Assembly: GCA_965205545.1 (NCBI GenBank)
Contig: OZ242170.1
Span: forward strand, 372,001-436,000
Direction: 5' to 3'
Length of the DNA: 64,000 nt
Source: Bin55 sp965205545
Lineage (GTDB): Bacteria > Pseudomonadota > Gammaproteobacteria > Pseudomonadales > Azotimanducaceae
Shown: piece by piece, positions 1 to 8,890 of the stretch
How the letters are laid out: each line of letters opens with the position of its first letter
Position numbering within the stretch: position 1 is the first letter of the stretch
Notes under the pieces: model-generated
Told to the model about the DNA's origin: nothing
Database searches by the model: none
What the model saw: the letters and a program-made list of their open reading frames with translations, nothing else
Translations under genes and position numbers: made by a program

Positions 1-74
1 CTGGAAACTGGCGAGTGACATTTCGGTTTGAAGACGCCAGACCGGTTGACGTCGACTATGAAGATTACCATTGA
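1..74 (+). CDS. higB: HigB/RelE-type toxin, C-terminal end only (partial)
   Basis: The frame that begins at base 3 is open from the window edge to a TGA at 72-74 and reads GNWRVTFRFEDARPVDVDYE followed by DYH. This is the typical C-terminal strand of HigB/RelE-fold mRNA interferases, where the pattern 'NWRxxFxF..G/D.A..VD..DYH' closes the fold. HigB toxins cleave mRNA on the ribosome and are neutralised by HigA. The next gene starts only 11 bases after the stop and is a HigA-type antitoxin, which is the usual toxin-first order. Most of the toxin lies upstream of the window, so intactness cannot be judged. Confidence 0.8.
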   Translation, partial: GNWRVTFRFEDARPVDVDYEDYH

Positions 75-85
75 GGAGGCTTCAC

Positions 86-373
86 GTGAGTATGCATAAC
101 CCGCCACATCCGGGCGGTATCGTCAAACGACAGTGTTTGCAGCCTATGGGGCTAACAGTTACCCGTGCGGCACAGGGACTTGGTGTAACTCGACAAACTC
201 TATCTGAGTTGGTCAATGAGCGCTCAGGAATTTCGGTAGACATGGCGATTCGCTTGTCCAAGGCTTTCGGTTCGACACCAGAGACGTGGCTTGGCATGCA
301 GATGGCCTACGATCTGTGGGAAGCCCGAGACCGAGCCAGTCAGATCGTGGTGGAGCACTTTGCTGCAGCTTAG
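86..373 (+). CDS. higA: HigA-type antitoxin (HTH XRE family)
   Basis: This 95-residue protein opens with the HigA signature MHNPPHPGGIV and has a Cro/C1-type helix-turn-helix at about residues 25-65 (LTVTRAAQGLGVTRQTLSEL, then a GISVDMAIRLSKAFGSTPETW segment). HigA binds and inactivates the HigB mRNA interferase and usually represses its own operon. I chose the GTG at 86 because AGGAGG at 74-79 lies 6 bases upstream; the ATG at 92 is the alternative. The upstream toxin stop overlaps the same AGGAGG region, so the two are translationally linked. The C-terminus is alanine-rich and ends shortly after the usual length, so the gene looks intact. Confidence 0.9.
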   Translation: MSMHNPPHPGGIVKRQCLQPMGLTVTRAAQGLGVTRQTLSELVNERSGISVDMAIRLSKAFGSTPETWLGMQMAYDLWEARDRASQIVVEHFAAA

Positions 374-463
374 TAGCTAACCCTTACTGAATTAATGGTT
401 GATGAGAGCAAACGAAGCTCTAGTTTGTCGCAATAGTTTTTTTGGTATTAGAAAGCCGTGTGC

Positions 464-1245
464 TCAAGTCTGAACTTTCGTATCGACTCCCACGGGACAA
501 TGGTCGGAACCTAGAGTATTTGCCCATATAAAGGAGTTGGTTGTAAGACGGGCAGCGGAAGGAGAGGCAAGTACGTAGTCGATCCGCCATCCCACATTGT
601 TTTCTCTTGAGCCTCCCCACTGGCGCCACCAGGTATAGTGGTCTGGTTCCTCCGGATGTTGGCGACGGAAAAGATCGACCCAGCCCGTGCGCATCCATTC
701 GTCTAGAGCATCGCGCTCCACGGGTAGAAACCCTGTTGTCTTCTCATTTTGCTTTGGTCGGGCTAAGTCAATCGCCGTATGGGCAGTATTGAAATCACCC
801 ACTACCCATACAGGGCCATACCTTCGCATACGGTCGAGTGTTTTTTTTGCGCACGCATAGAAATCAAGCTTAAATGGGACGCGACTGTTGTCGCGGTCTT
901 TTCCAGCACCGTTTGGAAAGTAGATTGACGCGATCGAGACACGACCGAATCTAGCAACTAGATAGCGTCCCTCATGATTGAACCTATCATCGGGAAGCTG
1001 CGTAAGGATGTTGTCCGCTGGTTTTCTACTGTAGATAGCTACACCAGAGTATCCAAGCCTTTCGGCGGAGGAAAAATAGGAATGCCACCCTTTGGGTGTC
1101 GAACATCATGGGTGAGCTGGGATTCGAGTGTCCTAGTCTCCTGGAGGGCGACAACATCGGCTTGGCACGACTCCAAGAAGTCAAGAAAGACTCCCTTTTT
1201 GGCAAGTGCGCGAAGTCCGTTTACGTTCCAACTGACTATTCGCAT
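464..1245 (-). pseudogene. xthA: Exodeoxyribonuclease III with a one-base frameshift
   Basis: Exonuclease III removes nucleotides 3' to 5' and cleaves abasic sites during base excision repair. The N-terminal part (1245 down to about 1090) begins MRIVSWNVNGLRAL and holds the QADVVALQETR motif with the metal-binding Glu. The rest continues in another frame (WHSYFSSAERLGYSGVAIYS, SIYFPNGAGKDRDNSR, WVVGDFNTAH, WRIDYVLAS, and the terminal GSDHCPV with the catalytic His). The frames join at the C-run 1088-1090: one more base there would restore HPKGWHSYF. I followed the second frame from 1090 to 464 and found no other break. Either it is a real single-base deletion or a sequencing error; every catalytic residue is otherwise present. 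It lies 59 bases downstream of larE, on the same strand. Confidence 0.85.
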
Positions 1246-1304
1246 AGAGGTCGAATTCGTCAGTCTAGCGGCGACACAGTGTGATTATTGATGCCGAATA
1301 TTGC

Positions 1305-2147
1305 CTATGAGGTCGGGTCCACATGGACCACATCTAGGATTGCCTTATTTAGAGATCCGGATTTGAATCCAGATAGATCCAGCGCAACGAATCGATAACC
1401 GCAAGCTTGCACACGTTCGGATATCTCCTCACTCTGTTCGAGTGCGTTCGCCATTTCCTCAGAGGGAATTTCAATTCGAGCTACATCGTCATGGTGACGA
1501 ACTCTAAATTGGGTAAATCCAAGTGCTGCCAACTGGTTTTCAGCTCTCTCAATTTGATCGAGTATTGATTCGTCAATGCTTGTACCGTAGGGCACCCGAC
1601 TGGATAGACACGCAGCTTGCGGCTTTGCAGCATTTTCCAGTTTCAGATGGGAAGCCAATTCGCGTATGTCTGTCTTGCTAAAACCAGCATCGACCAGAGG
1701 CGATTGCACGTTGTAGTTGCTTGCCGCTACAAGACCAGGGCGGTGATCGCCCAAGTCGTCTATGTTTGTCCCATTGACTATGTGCTCAATGCCTTCTTCT
1801 TCGGCGATACCAGTCAATAGATCGTAAAGGGAAGTCTTGCAATAGAAGCAACGGTTTACGGGATTGCGACGGTATCCTTCCTTGGAGAGTTCGTCAGTCA
1901 ACACTACACGGTGGTTCAATCCCCACTTTTCAGCTAGCTCGTAGGTAAGGCTAAGGTCGCTACGCTTTAGACTCTTGGACCCCGACGTTACTACGAGCGC
2001 GTTGTTCTTCAGTTCTTTGTTAGCGACAAAAGCCACGAGCGAACTGTCGACTCCTCCGGAAAAGGCAACGATAACCTTGTTCATTTCCCGCAGTGAGGTC
2101 TTAAGTCGTGAGTATTTTTCGCCGACTTCGGCTGACAGAGCAGTCAT
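1305..2147 (-). CDS. larE: ATP-dependent sacrificial sulfur transferase LarE
   Basis: LarE inserts sulfur into the pyridinium bis-acid precursor of the nickel-pincer nucleotide (NPN) cofactor. It adenylates the substrate carboxylate and donates sulfur from one of its own cysteines. The PP-loop SGGVDS is at residues 30-35, a CxxC (CFYC) at 100-103, and the motif AACLSSRVPYG places a Cys at 180, equivalent to the sacrificial Cys of the lactobacillar enzyme. The start is the ATG at 2147, four bases after the larB stop; the open frame runs further upstream but only through larB. It is the last lar gene of the operon. The 280-residue length is normal for the family. Confidence 0.92.
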   Translation of the reverse strand: MTALSAEVGEKYSRLKTSLREMNKVIVAFSGGVDSSLVAFVANKELKNNALVVTSGSKSLKRSDLSLTYELAEKWGLNHRVVLTDELSKEGYRRNPVNRCFYCKTSLYDLLTGIAEEEGIEHIVNGTNIDDLGDHRPGLVAASNYNVQSPLVDAGFSKTDIRELASHLKLENAAKPQAACLSSRVPYGTSIDESILDQIERAENQLAALGFTQFRVRHHDDVARIEIPSEEMANALEQSEEISERVQACGYRFVALDLSGFKSGSLNKAILDVVHVDPTS

Positions 2148-2151
2148 GGAT

Positions 2152-2898
2152 TCATAGTCTGTTGATGATGTTCGCGAGAAAACCCGCACCAAATCCGTTG
2201 TCAATATTAACAACAGACACTCCTGAAGCACAGGAAGTGAGCATTCCAAGCAATGCAGCAATTCCGTTGAATGCTGCACCGTAGCCCACGCTTGTCGGGA
2301 CCGCTATCACTGGTTTGTCTACCAATCCACCAACAACACTGGGCAATGCTCCTTCCATGCCCGCGACTACGACAATGACTCGACAGGAGCGAATCGAATC
2401 CACCCTCCGCAGCAGACGGTGCACTCCTGCTACGCCGACGTCAAAAATGCGCTCGATCTTGTTTCCGTAGAACTCCGCGGTTACTGCCGCTTCTTCTGCA
2501 ACCGGAAGGTCGCTTGTACCAGCAGTCACAACCCCAATATTGGTAGAGGGAACATCGGGAAGACGATCAGGGTGCATCCAGCTAGCAATACGAGCAGATT
2601 CGTGGATGTTGACATCCTGAATTTCACGCGACAAAGCATCGAATGCATCTGGTTTCACGCGTGTCGCAAGCACGCTGTGCCCACTGTCTTGTATCGTTCG
2701 GAAAGCTGACACGACTTGTTGAGATGTTTTGAATTCACCGTATATGACCTCGGCGAATCCCGTGCGTCGATGCCGATCGTGATCAATGGTTGTAGCTTCA
2801 ACCATTCGACTCTCGATCTCGGAAATCCTCGCTATCGTTTCCTCATAGCTGGCGTCCCCGTCTCTGTAGGCGTCGAGAACTGACTTCAAATCGGACAA
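2152..2898 (-). CDS. larB: NPN cofactor biosynthesis protein LarB (NaAD carboxylase/hydrolase)
   Basis: LarB carboxylates the pyridinium ring of nicotinic acid adenine dinucleotide and hydrolyses its phosphoanhydride bond, the first step of NPN cofactor synthesis. The C-terminal half (from about residue 118) is a PurE/AIR-carboxylase-like domain. The motif TSCASGVSVVNIDNGFGAG is at about 221-239; its Cys 223 matches the Cys known to bind the pyridine ring covalently. VVVAGMEGALPSVVGGL holds the glutamate region. At 248 residues it is full length. It starts one base after larC ends, which indicates tight translational coupling, and larE follows four bases after its stop. Confidence 0.93.
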   Translation of the reverse strand: MSDLKSVLDAYRDGDASYEETIARISEIESRMVEATTIDHDRHRRTGFAEVIYGEFKTSQQVVSAFRTIQDSGHSVLATRVKPDAFDALSREIQDVNIHESARIASWMHPDRLPDVPSTNIGVVTAGTSDLPVAEEAAVTAEFYGNKIERIFDVGVAGVHRLLRRVDSIRSCRVIVVVAGMEGALPSVVGGLVDKPVIAVPTSVGYGAAFNGIAALLGMLTSCASGVSVVNIDNGFGAGFLANIINRL

Positions 2899-2899
2899 T

Positions 2900-4072
2900 T
2901 TAATTAAGCTCCCTTCGCACGTCTTCGTCGATCTGAGTTCGTGCAGTCAGATAGTCGAGTTCCTGTTTAACCGCTATGGCTTGTACGTCGTCGTGCTCGA
3001 CCTTCCAACGCCTTGAACCATCTGGGAGTGTACCGACTTTAACGTTGACCGCCCCAAACCTTGTCTGAAGCACGCAATGCTCACGCGGGACCATGTGTTT
3101 CGTAACAGCATGAGTCCTAACACCTAGGGAAGTCGTGCTCTTTAAGACCAATTCGATAATTTGCTGCTCTGACGTGCTGTTGGCCAGGACCGACAGTCGA
3201 TGGGCCGGTCGGGACTTCTTCATGTGTATAGGAGTGATGAACACATCTAGAGCTCCTGCGTCGAACAGTCTGTCGTACAGTGGGCCAAAGGCTTCAGGGC
3301 TCATATCGTCTATATTGCATTCGATCTCCACGTTGGTCTCATTTTCGAGTGGGGAGTCGACGTGACCAAGGGACAGCCGTAATGCATTGGGCGTTTCAAA
3401 GTCCTTGTGCCCCAATCCGTAGGCTAGACGTTCCACGCGAAAATTCGATGGATATTGAAACGAATCGACTATGGTTGCAAGGATTGCCGCACCGGTAGGC
3501 GTGGTTGCTTCGCCGTTCACTCGGCCGCGAGTCGTTGGCTTGCCTACCAGAAGCTCTGCAGTGGCTGGGGCAGGTACTGGAAAATTACCATGTTCGCATT
3601 TCACCATGCCTGACCCGAGCTCAATCGGTCCGCATGCAATGTGATCGGCATTCAAATATTCGAGACCAATTGCCGCACCCACGATGTCCACAATCGCATC
3701 CACTGCACCCACTTCGTGAAAGTGCACTTCGTTAGGCGAGATGCCATGGACTTTCCCTTCAGCTTCCGCAAGGCGTTGGAATACTTGTGTAGAAGTCGAC
3801 TTAACAGAAGGAGTCAATGCTGACGACTCGATCAAATCACAAATGTCTTTGAGGCGTCTATGTGCATTGGACTCTCCACACTCGACTGTCGCGAGCGTCC
3901 CTGTAATCCCACACTTCGCGCTTCGTGAAACGATCAACTCGAACTGATCGCATAGTTCGAGATGCGCGAGACTTTCCCTTAGATGTTTCTCGGGTACGCC
4001 GAGATCAATCAGCGCACCCAAGTTCATGTCTCCCGCTATGCCGCTAAAGCACTCGTATAGCAGCACTCGCAT
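2900..4072 (-). CDS. larC: NPN cofactor nickel insertion protein LarC
   Basis: LarC is a CTP-dependent cyclometallase that inserts nickel into the dithio-acid precursor to complete the NPN cofactor. The protein begins MRVLLYECFSGIAGDMNLGA, the family signature, and carries the conserved HFHEVGAVDAIVDIVGA stretch near residue 117 and ECNIDDMSPEAFG near 250. In lactobacilli LarC is made from two parts by programmed frameshifting; here it is one continuous 390-residue frame. It lies 12 bases after the aldo/keto reductase stop and one base before larB, so the four genes very probably share one transcript. Confidence 0.93.
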   Translation of the reverse strand: MRVLLYECFSGIAGDMNLGALIDLGVPEKHLRESLAHLELCDQFELIVSRSAKCGITGTLATVECGESNAHRRLKDICDLIESSALTPSVKSTSTQVFQRLAEAEGKVHGISPNEVHFHEVGAVDAIVDIVGAAIGLEYLNADHIACGPIELGSGMVKCEHGNFPVPAPATAELLVGKPTTRGRVNGEATTPTGAAILATIVDSFQYPSNFRVERLAYGLGHKDFETPNALRLSLGHVDSPLENETNVEIECNIDDMSPEAFGPLYDRLFDAGALDVFITPIHMKKSRPAHRLSVLANSTSEQQIIELVLKSTTSLGVRTHAVTKHMVPREHCVLQTRFGAVNVKVGTLPDGSRRWKVEHDDVQAIAVKQELDYLTARTQIDEDVRRELN

Positions 4073-4084
4073 TGGACGAAATCG

Positions 4085-5320
4085 TTACCCTAGCATGCGA
4101 TGTGTTGGGGCGCAAAGACTGGCAATGTCTACACCGTAAGTGCATGCATTCGCACATGGTGCGCCGTTGCACGTTAGGCATGCCTTTGCGTTGATGGCGA
4201 ATCGTTTGTATTCGTCTCGAGCCATATCTACATCTTGGTAGTCGACAGCATACATTCTCGTTCGCAATACATCGGCTATCTGGACGTTGTAGGGACAGCT
4301 GCTTTCGCAATCCGAACAATTCGGGCGACAGTATGTGCTGTCGTTTAGCATGGCATAGCGCTCAAGCAGTTCCCGATCGCCATAGCTCAGTTCTTCGGCT
4401 CCCGATGCACCTAGAAACTCGTCAACTTGCTCCTTGTGATTCATCGTAATGACCAGCGCATCCATGTCGGGATCTGACAACACCCACCTAAACGCGGCTT
4501 GAGCAAACGTGGAACCTTCCTTCTCATAGGGCTTCATATCATTCAGACGAGCTCCTCGAGTCGTCTTCATTGCCACAGTGCCAACATCGTTCTTTTTCGC
4601 CTTTTTTAGCAAATCGGGCAGTTTGGGCTGAATGGCAACCATGTCCATCCGACGCGTAACATTCGCCATGAACCCCGGGTCTTGACCAAAGTTGTACGCA
4701 CAAAGAATGACATCGCAGAAGTCTTGATCCAATGAGTAATCGAGACACTCTGCCAATCGACCGGCATGCCCCGACATACCGGCAAAACGGATTTTTCCTT
4801 GTTCCTTAGCTGATTCCACAAAGGACTGCCATTCTGGCGATTGCACACGCTTAACGTCATTCACGGCGTGATTCATGTAGACATCAACATAGTCTGTTTG
4901 CAATCGACGTAGCGATCCTTCAAGAGCCTTCATGAAGTGGTCGCTCTTGGCGTCGGGCGACGTGTGCAGTTTTGAGACGATGTAGACTTTGTCTCGCATT
5001 CCTTTGACTGCGTTGCCGATGGTCGTTTCTGATTGGCCCCCCGTGTAGCTCTCCGCGCTATCCAGATAGTTGATTCCGCGGTCTATCGCATACTTGACCA
5101 AGTCCTCTTGGCCCGATCGCAATCTACTCGACCCAAACGAGATGTCCGATATTTCGAAATTTGTTCGTCCAAGCCGCTTGTACTTGCGAACCTCAGGGAT
5201 TCCGGCCTTTTTTGCTTCCTCGGCAAGACTGCTCTTGCCCAAAATCGCACCTGTTAAACCTGCGGCTGTTCCCCATTTGAGGACTTGACGTCTGTTGGGG
5301 TTTAGAGTGCCTGCGACCAT
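4085..5320 (-). CDS. Tat-exported aldo/keto reductase with C-terminal 4Fe-4S domain
   Basis: Residues 1-40 form a twin-arginine signal (NRRQVLKWGTAAGLTGAIL), so the protein is probably folded with its cofactors and then exported. The body is an aldo/keto reductase barrel: FEISDISFGSSRLRSG, NYLDSAESYTGG (catalytic Asp and Tyr), YIVSKLHTS (Lys), DVYMNHAVND (His). The last ~80 residues hold two cysteine clusters (CRPNCSDCESSCPYN and CLTCNGAPCANAC), typical of ferredoxin-like 4Fe-4S extensions in this subfamily. I chose the ATG at 5320, with GGAGAG upstream; the frame is open to 5617 but that part is not protein-like. It is the first gene of the operon that continues into larC, larB and larE. The substrate is unknown. 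Confidence 0.88.
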   Translation of the reverse strand: MVAGTLNPNRRQVLKWGTAAGLTGAILGKSSLAEEAKKAGIPEVRKYKRLGRTNFEISDISFGSSRLRSGQEDLVKYAIDRGINYLDSAESYTGGQSETTIGNAVKGMRDKVYIVSKLHTSPDAKSDHFMKALEGSLRRLQTDYVDVYMNHAVNDVKRVQSPEWQSFVESAKEQGKIRFAGMSGHAGRLAECLDYSLDQDFCDVILCAYNFGQDPGFMANVTRRMDMVAIQPKLPDLLKKAKKNDVGTVAMKTTRGARLNDMKPYEKEGSTFAQAAFRWVLSDPDMDALVITMNHKEQVDEFLGASGAEELSYGDRELLERYAMLNDSTYCRPNCSDCESSCPYNVQIADVLRTRMYAVDYQDVDMARDEYKRFAINAKACLTCNGAPCANACTYGVDIASLCAPTHRMLG

Positions 5321-5681
5321 CGTGACTCTCCGACTGAGTTTCGGTAAGCATAACCCAAACGACACGATGGGCAATGTTTGCGAGCACGCAATGCAAATCG
5401 AATCAATGGGATGCCCACGGAAATAACTCAAGAATTTTGGGCATAGAAGCTCAAGACGTTTGCTACGGTCAATGTAGAGATAGTGTGTCGGTCCAGATTG
5501 CCTGCATCCTGACGAACCTAAAGTCTGACAAACGCTGGAAAATTCGCTTTGCCGCTGCATCGTGGCAGGCACCCGCGCATACTCGGAGATGCGGAGTCTC
5601 CATTTAGCAATTCTCACTGTGGTACATTCTTAAGACCTGCCACTAGGGTAGGCAATAGCAATAGAGCATGGGGAGACACAA

Positions 5682-6584
5682 GTGCCTGACTACGATTTTG
5701 TACTGACTGAGCGAACCGGCACGGACGACCGTGTGGGAGTCGTTATTTTGAACCGTCCCGAGAAACTGAACGCATTGTCACAGGAATTGCTCTACGACTT
5801 CAACGAAGCACTTCACGACATGGAGGCAGATGACTCCATTAGGGTGATTATCGTCAAAGGTGCGGGGCGAGCGTTTAGTGCTGGATACGATCTGACGCCT
5901 GCGGGAGGACGAGGAGCCGACGCGGTTGTTCGTCGATTCCGAGGGGCCGACTCTAAGGGACGACGATTGATGATGGGTATTCGTACGGGAATGCAGCAGA
6001 TTACAGACATCCACATGTATTTCTGGAATATGGCAAAGGTAACTATTGCCCAAGTTCATGGCTATGCGATTGCTGGAGGTTGCGAAGTAGCCATGATGGC
6101 GGATCTAGTGGTTGCAGCGGACGATGCACAGTTGGGACACCCTGGATGCCGGGGCTTGGGTACCTCACGTACAGGTGTGATTTGGCCACTTGTCATGGGT
6201 ATGCGCAAGGCCAAGGAACTGTATTACATGGGGGAAAACGTTACGGGTACCGAAGCAGAGAAGATAGGCATGATCAACTACGCATGGCCGGGAGATGAAC
6301 TGGAGGATCGCACCGTCGCATTTGCGGATCGACTGGCCAATATGACGGCTGACCATCTTGCAATCCTCAAGGTCAACATGAACCGCTTCTACGAGAACAT
6401 GGGTATTTACTCGTCCGTTCGCAGCAGCACGGATCTTGATGCGGCAGGGCAAAGCACTGGATCGAGCTATACCTGGCAGGATCATATGCGTGAAGGCGGG
6501 CTGAAGCATGCGCTGGCTTGGCGGGATGGAATGTATCGAGACAACGACTGGTACAAGTATCCCACGAAGAAAGATGACGAGTAG
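5682..6584 (+). CDS. Enoyl-CoA hydratase/isomerase family protein
   Basis: This is a crotonase-fold enzyme of 300 residues. VVILNRPEKLNALSQELL (about 20-37), the oxyanion segment GAGRAFSAGYDL (about 64-75) and VHGYAIAGGCEVAMMADLVV (about 126-145) are the standard crotonase blocks. Such enzymes hydrate or isomerise acyl-CoA double bonds, or hydrolyse CoA esters. The pair of catalytic glutamates of classical hydratases is not obvious: the second site reads HPGCRGLGTSRTG, so a different reaction is possible. The start is GTG at 5682 with GGGGAG about 8 bases upstream. It has no operon partner; the gene on its left is divergent and an RNA methyltransferase follows. Confidence 0.85.
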   Translation: MPDYDFVLTERTGTDDRVGVVILNRPEKLNALSQELLYDFNEALHDMEADDSIRVIIVKGAGRAFSAGYDLTPAGGRGADAVVRRFRGADSKGRRLMMGIRTGMQQITDIHMYFWNMAKVTIAQVHGYAIAGGCEVAMMADLVVAADDAQLGHPGCRGLGTSRTGVIWPLVMGMRKAKELYYMGENVTGTEAEKIGMINYAWPGDELEDRTVAFADRLANMTADHLAILKVNMNRFYENMGIYSSVRSSTDLDAAGQSTGSSYTWQDHMREGGLKHALAWRDGMYRDNDWYKYPTKKDDE

Positions 6585-6622
6585 TCTGGTGCATTGCCTT
6601 AGGAGCACCAATTCTGTTGTAG

Positions 6623-7444
6623 GTGGCATTGCGACGAGTAACTAGCTTCAAGAATCCGCATGTCAAGTTGGTCTTGGGACTGCGGGAAAAACGAAATAGA
6701 ACCCGTCATGGTCTGTTTCTTATTGAGGGCCAGCGGGAGCTGCAAAGAGCTGCTGAAGCCGGTCGGACAGTCGATTTAGTTCTTGTTGCAGAATCGCGAG
6801 CAAGCGATCCAGTAACCAACAGCATTCTTGTTCGTTTGCAGGGACATTGCGACCCCGAGATTCTCTCTGTAACGGACTCCGTGATGGAGAGGGTTTGCGT
6901 GAGAGGCGTAGACGCTGCTGTTATTGCGGCTGCGCCGTCGTACTCGTTGGACCTCTCGCATCTCCTGGTTCAACCCGATGCGTTGTTTCTTGTTGCAATG
7001 GGTATTGAGAAGCCGGGAAACTTGGGGACTATCCTTCGTTCCGCAGATGCAGCAGGGGCGAATGGCGTAATTTTGTGCGACGAACTCACGGACATCTTCA
7101 ATCCAAACGTTGTACGTGCGAGTCTTGGAACCTTGTTTTCTGTTCCTGTGGCACGAACCACCTTTGCAGAGCTTCTTCAGTGGAGAAGTAGTCACGGCAT
7201 ATTTCTTGCCGCAGCATCGCCAGAATCAGCTACTCCCTATACACAGGCTGATTACACGAAGTCCGTGGGTTTGATTGTTGGCAATGAAGCACAAGGACTT
7301 AGCAAAGATTGGCTGGATAGTGTGGACGTGGTTGTAAGTCTTCCGCAACTTGGGCAAGCAGACTCCCTCAACGCTGCCATGGCCTCCACGCTAATGTTGT
7401 TTGAAGCGCGACGTCAACGAGATCAAAAGAGAACAAAGCATTAG
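6623..7444 (+). CDS. TrmH/SpoU-family RNA 2'-O-methyltransferase
   Basis: This SPOUT-class enzyme transfers a methyl group from S-adenosylmethionine to a 2'-hydroxyl of rRNA or tRNA. The N-terminal ~100 residues resemble the SpoU substrate-binding domain (FLIEGQRELQRAAEAG). The catalytic domain has motif 1 GNLGTILRSADAAGANGVIL (about 131-150), motif 2 around GLIVGNEAQGLS and motif 3 VSLPQLGQADSLNAAMASTL, which together build the trefoil knot. The length of 273 is typical. The start is GTG at 6623 with a TTG six bases later as alternative. The exact RNA target cannot be told from the sequence. Confidence 0.88.
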   Translation: MALRRVTSFKNPHVKLVLGLREKRNRTRHGLFLIEGQRELQRAAEAGRTVDLVLVAESRASDPVTNSILVRLQGHCDPEILSVTDSVMERVCVRGVDAAVIAAAPSYSLDLSHLLVQPDALFLVAMGIEKPGNLGTILRSADAAGANGVILCDELTDIFNPNVVRASLGTLFSVPVARTTFAELLQWRSSHGIFLAAASPESATPYTQADYTKSVGLIVGNEAQGLSKDWLDSVDVVVSLPQLGQADSLNAAMASTLMLFEARRQRDQKRTKH

Positions 7445-7631
7445 CGCATTAGCGCGTTTTAGTAGTTGAGCTAGCGGGGTTGGTGATGATTACCAAGAAT
7501 CTGCATTCTTGCCCCCTCTGTTCTGGCGGGTCGCCCCGGAAGGAGAGATGTTTGACACCACTAGACCTTCATAGACAGACAGAATCGGGCCGCCGGAAGC
7601 ATTGGACTTGAGACAATCGGAAAAGTTGGTT

Positions 7632-8024
7632 CTACAACACTGAGACACCGTTAAGACAGGCAGACTTTTTGTCGAACGAATATAGTGTGCTTGCAGAAAT
7701 TCGGTCAGCGGCCGCAAGAATCATTAGGTCGGAGAAATCGGTACTAGACTTCGGATATTGAATCGCAGCTCGGTATACGTCGTCGCCTTCTTCGAAAAGG
7801 AAGACATCAGTAGTAACAAGTTCCATCAATGTCGTCGCAATTTGGTAGCGAGACAGGCTATGGGCTCGTTCCAGAACCCAAACCAGCTCGACGATTACTT
7901 CGCGACAGATAAATGCCCGATTGTCTGGGGCAAGAGAATTCAGTAGTTCTTTGGCGGCTTCTGCTTGTGCTTCGTCGTCCGGGCCGATACGCAGCCATAT
8001 GCTAATAACACCCAGGTTTACACC
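7632..8024 (-). pseudogene. Decayed PIN-domain (VapC-like) toxin
   Basis: Reading the minus strand from about 8024 to 7632 gives a PIN-domain ribonuclease without its beginning: IWLRIGPDDEAQAEAAKELL, then CREVIVELVWVLERAHSLSR, then STDFSDLMILAAADRI, then TLYSFDKKSACLNGVSVL and a stop. The conserved Glu of REVIVELVW and the Asp of DFSD are present. Where PIN proteins have (h)hDTN before the IWLR-like strand, this frame reads LGVIS, so the first catalytic Asp is lost. There is no ATG, GTG or TTG upstream before the frame closes with a TGA near 8073-8075. An ATG at 7829 could only make the C-terminal half. I read it as a toxin remnant; no antitoxin gene is visible beside it. Confidence 0.7.
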
Positions 8025-8134
8025 AGAATCTTGGAATGTTGGTACTGTCGGGGATGGTGTCTTATGTTGGATTCAGCAGATTTCCGATCAGAACTAGTTG
8101 TTCCGCGCCTGCAAGAAAACACATAGACAGATTC

Positions 8135-8890
8135 CTACCGAGAAGCTTTGATGGGCAGCCGCCTTGGCTTGCGTTCTTTGTCGAGAGAATGGTCCCAAAT
8201 CGAGTCTTCGTTCAGGGAGTAGACATATCGATACGAAAAAGGTCGCTTCCTGTACATTTTGTTGTCGTTGTCAAGAAGTTGCGTCCCTAGGTCGCTATCG
8301 TAGACAGCAACTAGCGCATGGTGCTCACGTGCTTTGCGGTCGTACACAATCATGATGCGCAAATTAGTCGGATCGAACCCTAACAATTTGAGAAGAGCAT
8401 ACTTTGACGTGGCGTAGTCTTCACAATCCCCGCCACGATCAAGAAATTCCAAGAGCGTCGACCACTGCTGACGCTTTAGTAAACGGTAGTCATCAAATTC
8501 CAGAAAACTTCTCTTATCTCGATGGTAACTTCGCTTTCGGTTAATGTAGTGATTGATTAGCGTGAGCTGCTTTTTCGGTGAAAGAGTTCGTCCACGCAGA
8601 ATCAATCGTCGCAGTGGCTTTGTCTGCTTGGTGCAGTTTTCCTCTGCTTCCACACAGTTCTCGATTAGCTCGTGTTCCCTGTCTGCTCGGAGCATTGCAT
8701 CATGCCAATCTGGAAGCAAGGTCGAAGGACCCACCAGCTCCGATTCATCCTCGAAACTGAATGCTTTTTCGCTGCCATACACTGAGGAGGATCCTGCAAT
8801 TCCGACCAGTGTAAAGAGCAAGGCAATTGGAAAGTTGCGGAATGATCGCAAAAGCGACTGTGTCGACTCAGTCTGCGACACTAGGTACAT
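8135..8890 (-). CDS. Exported transglutaminase-like cysteine protease (LapG-like)
   Basis: An N-terminal hydrophobic segment (FPIALLFTLVGIAGSSSVYG) directs export. The catalytic domain matches bacterial transglutaminase-like cysteine proteinases (DUF920/LapG type): the nucleophile Cys in RGGDCEDYATSKY, the His in REHHALVAVY and the Asp in TQLLDNDN. LapG-type enzymes cut large surface adhesins in the periplasm and are normally held back by a membrane c-di-GMP receptor (LapD). Neither a LapD-like protein nor a large adhesin is in this window, so the target is unknown. I chose the ATG at 8890; the frame extends to a possible start at 8941, which adds non-signal-like residues. The length is near 251 residues. 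Confidence 0.82.
   Translation of the reverse strand: MYLVSQTESTQSLLRSFRNFPIALLFTLVGIAGSSSVYGSEKAFSFEDESELVGPSTLLPDWHDAMLRADREHELIENCVEAEENCTKQTKPLRRLILRGRTLSPKKQLTLINHYINRKRSYHRDKRSFLEFDDYRLLKRQQWSTLLEFLDRGGDCEDYATSKYALLKLLGFDPTNLRIMIVYDRKAREHHALVAVYDSDLGTQLLDNDNKMYRKRPFSYRYVYSLNEDSIWDHSLDKERKPRRLPIKASR

Noticed and set aside
464..1245. Possible second selenoprotein by read-through between the two exonuclease III parts
   Set aside because: The two parts are in different frames, and the break is a base deletion in a C-run, not a TGA.
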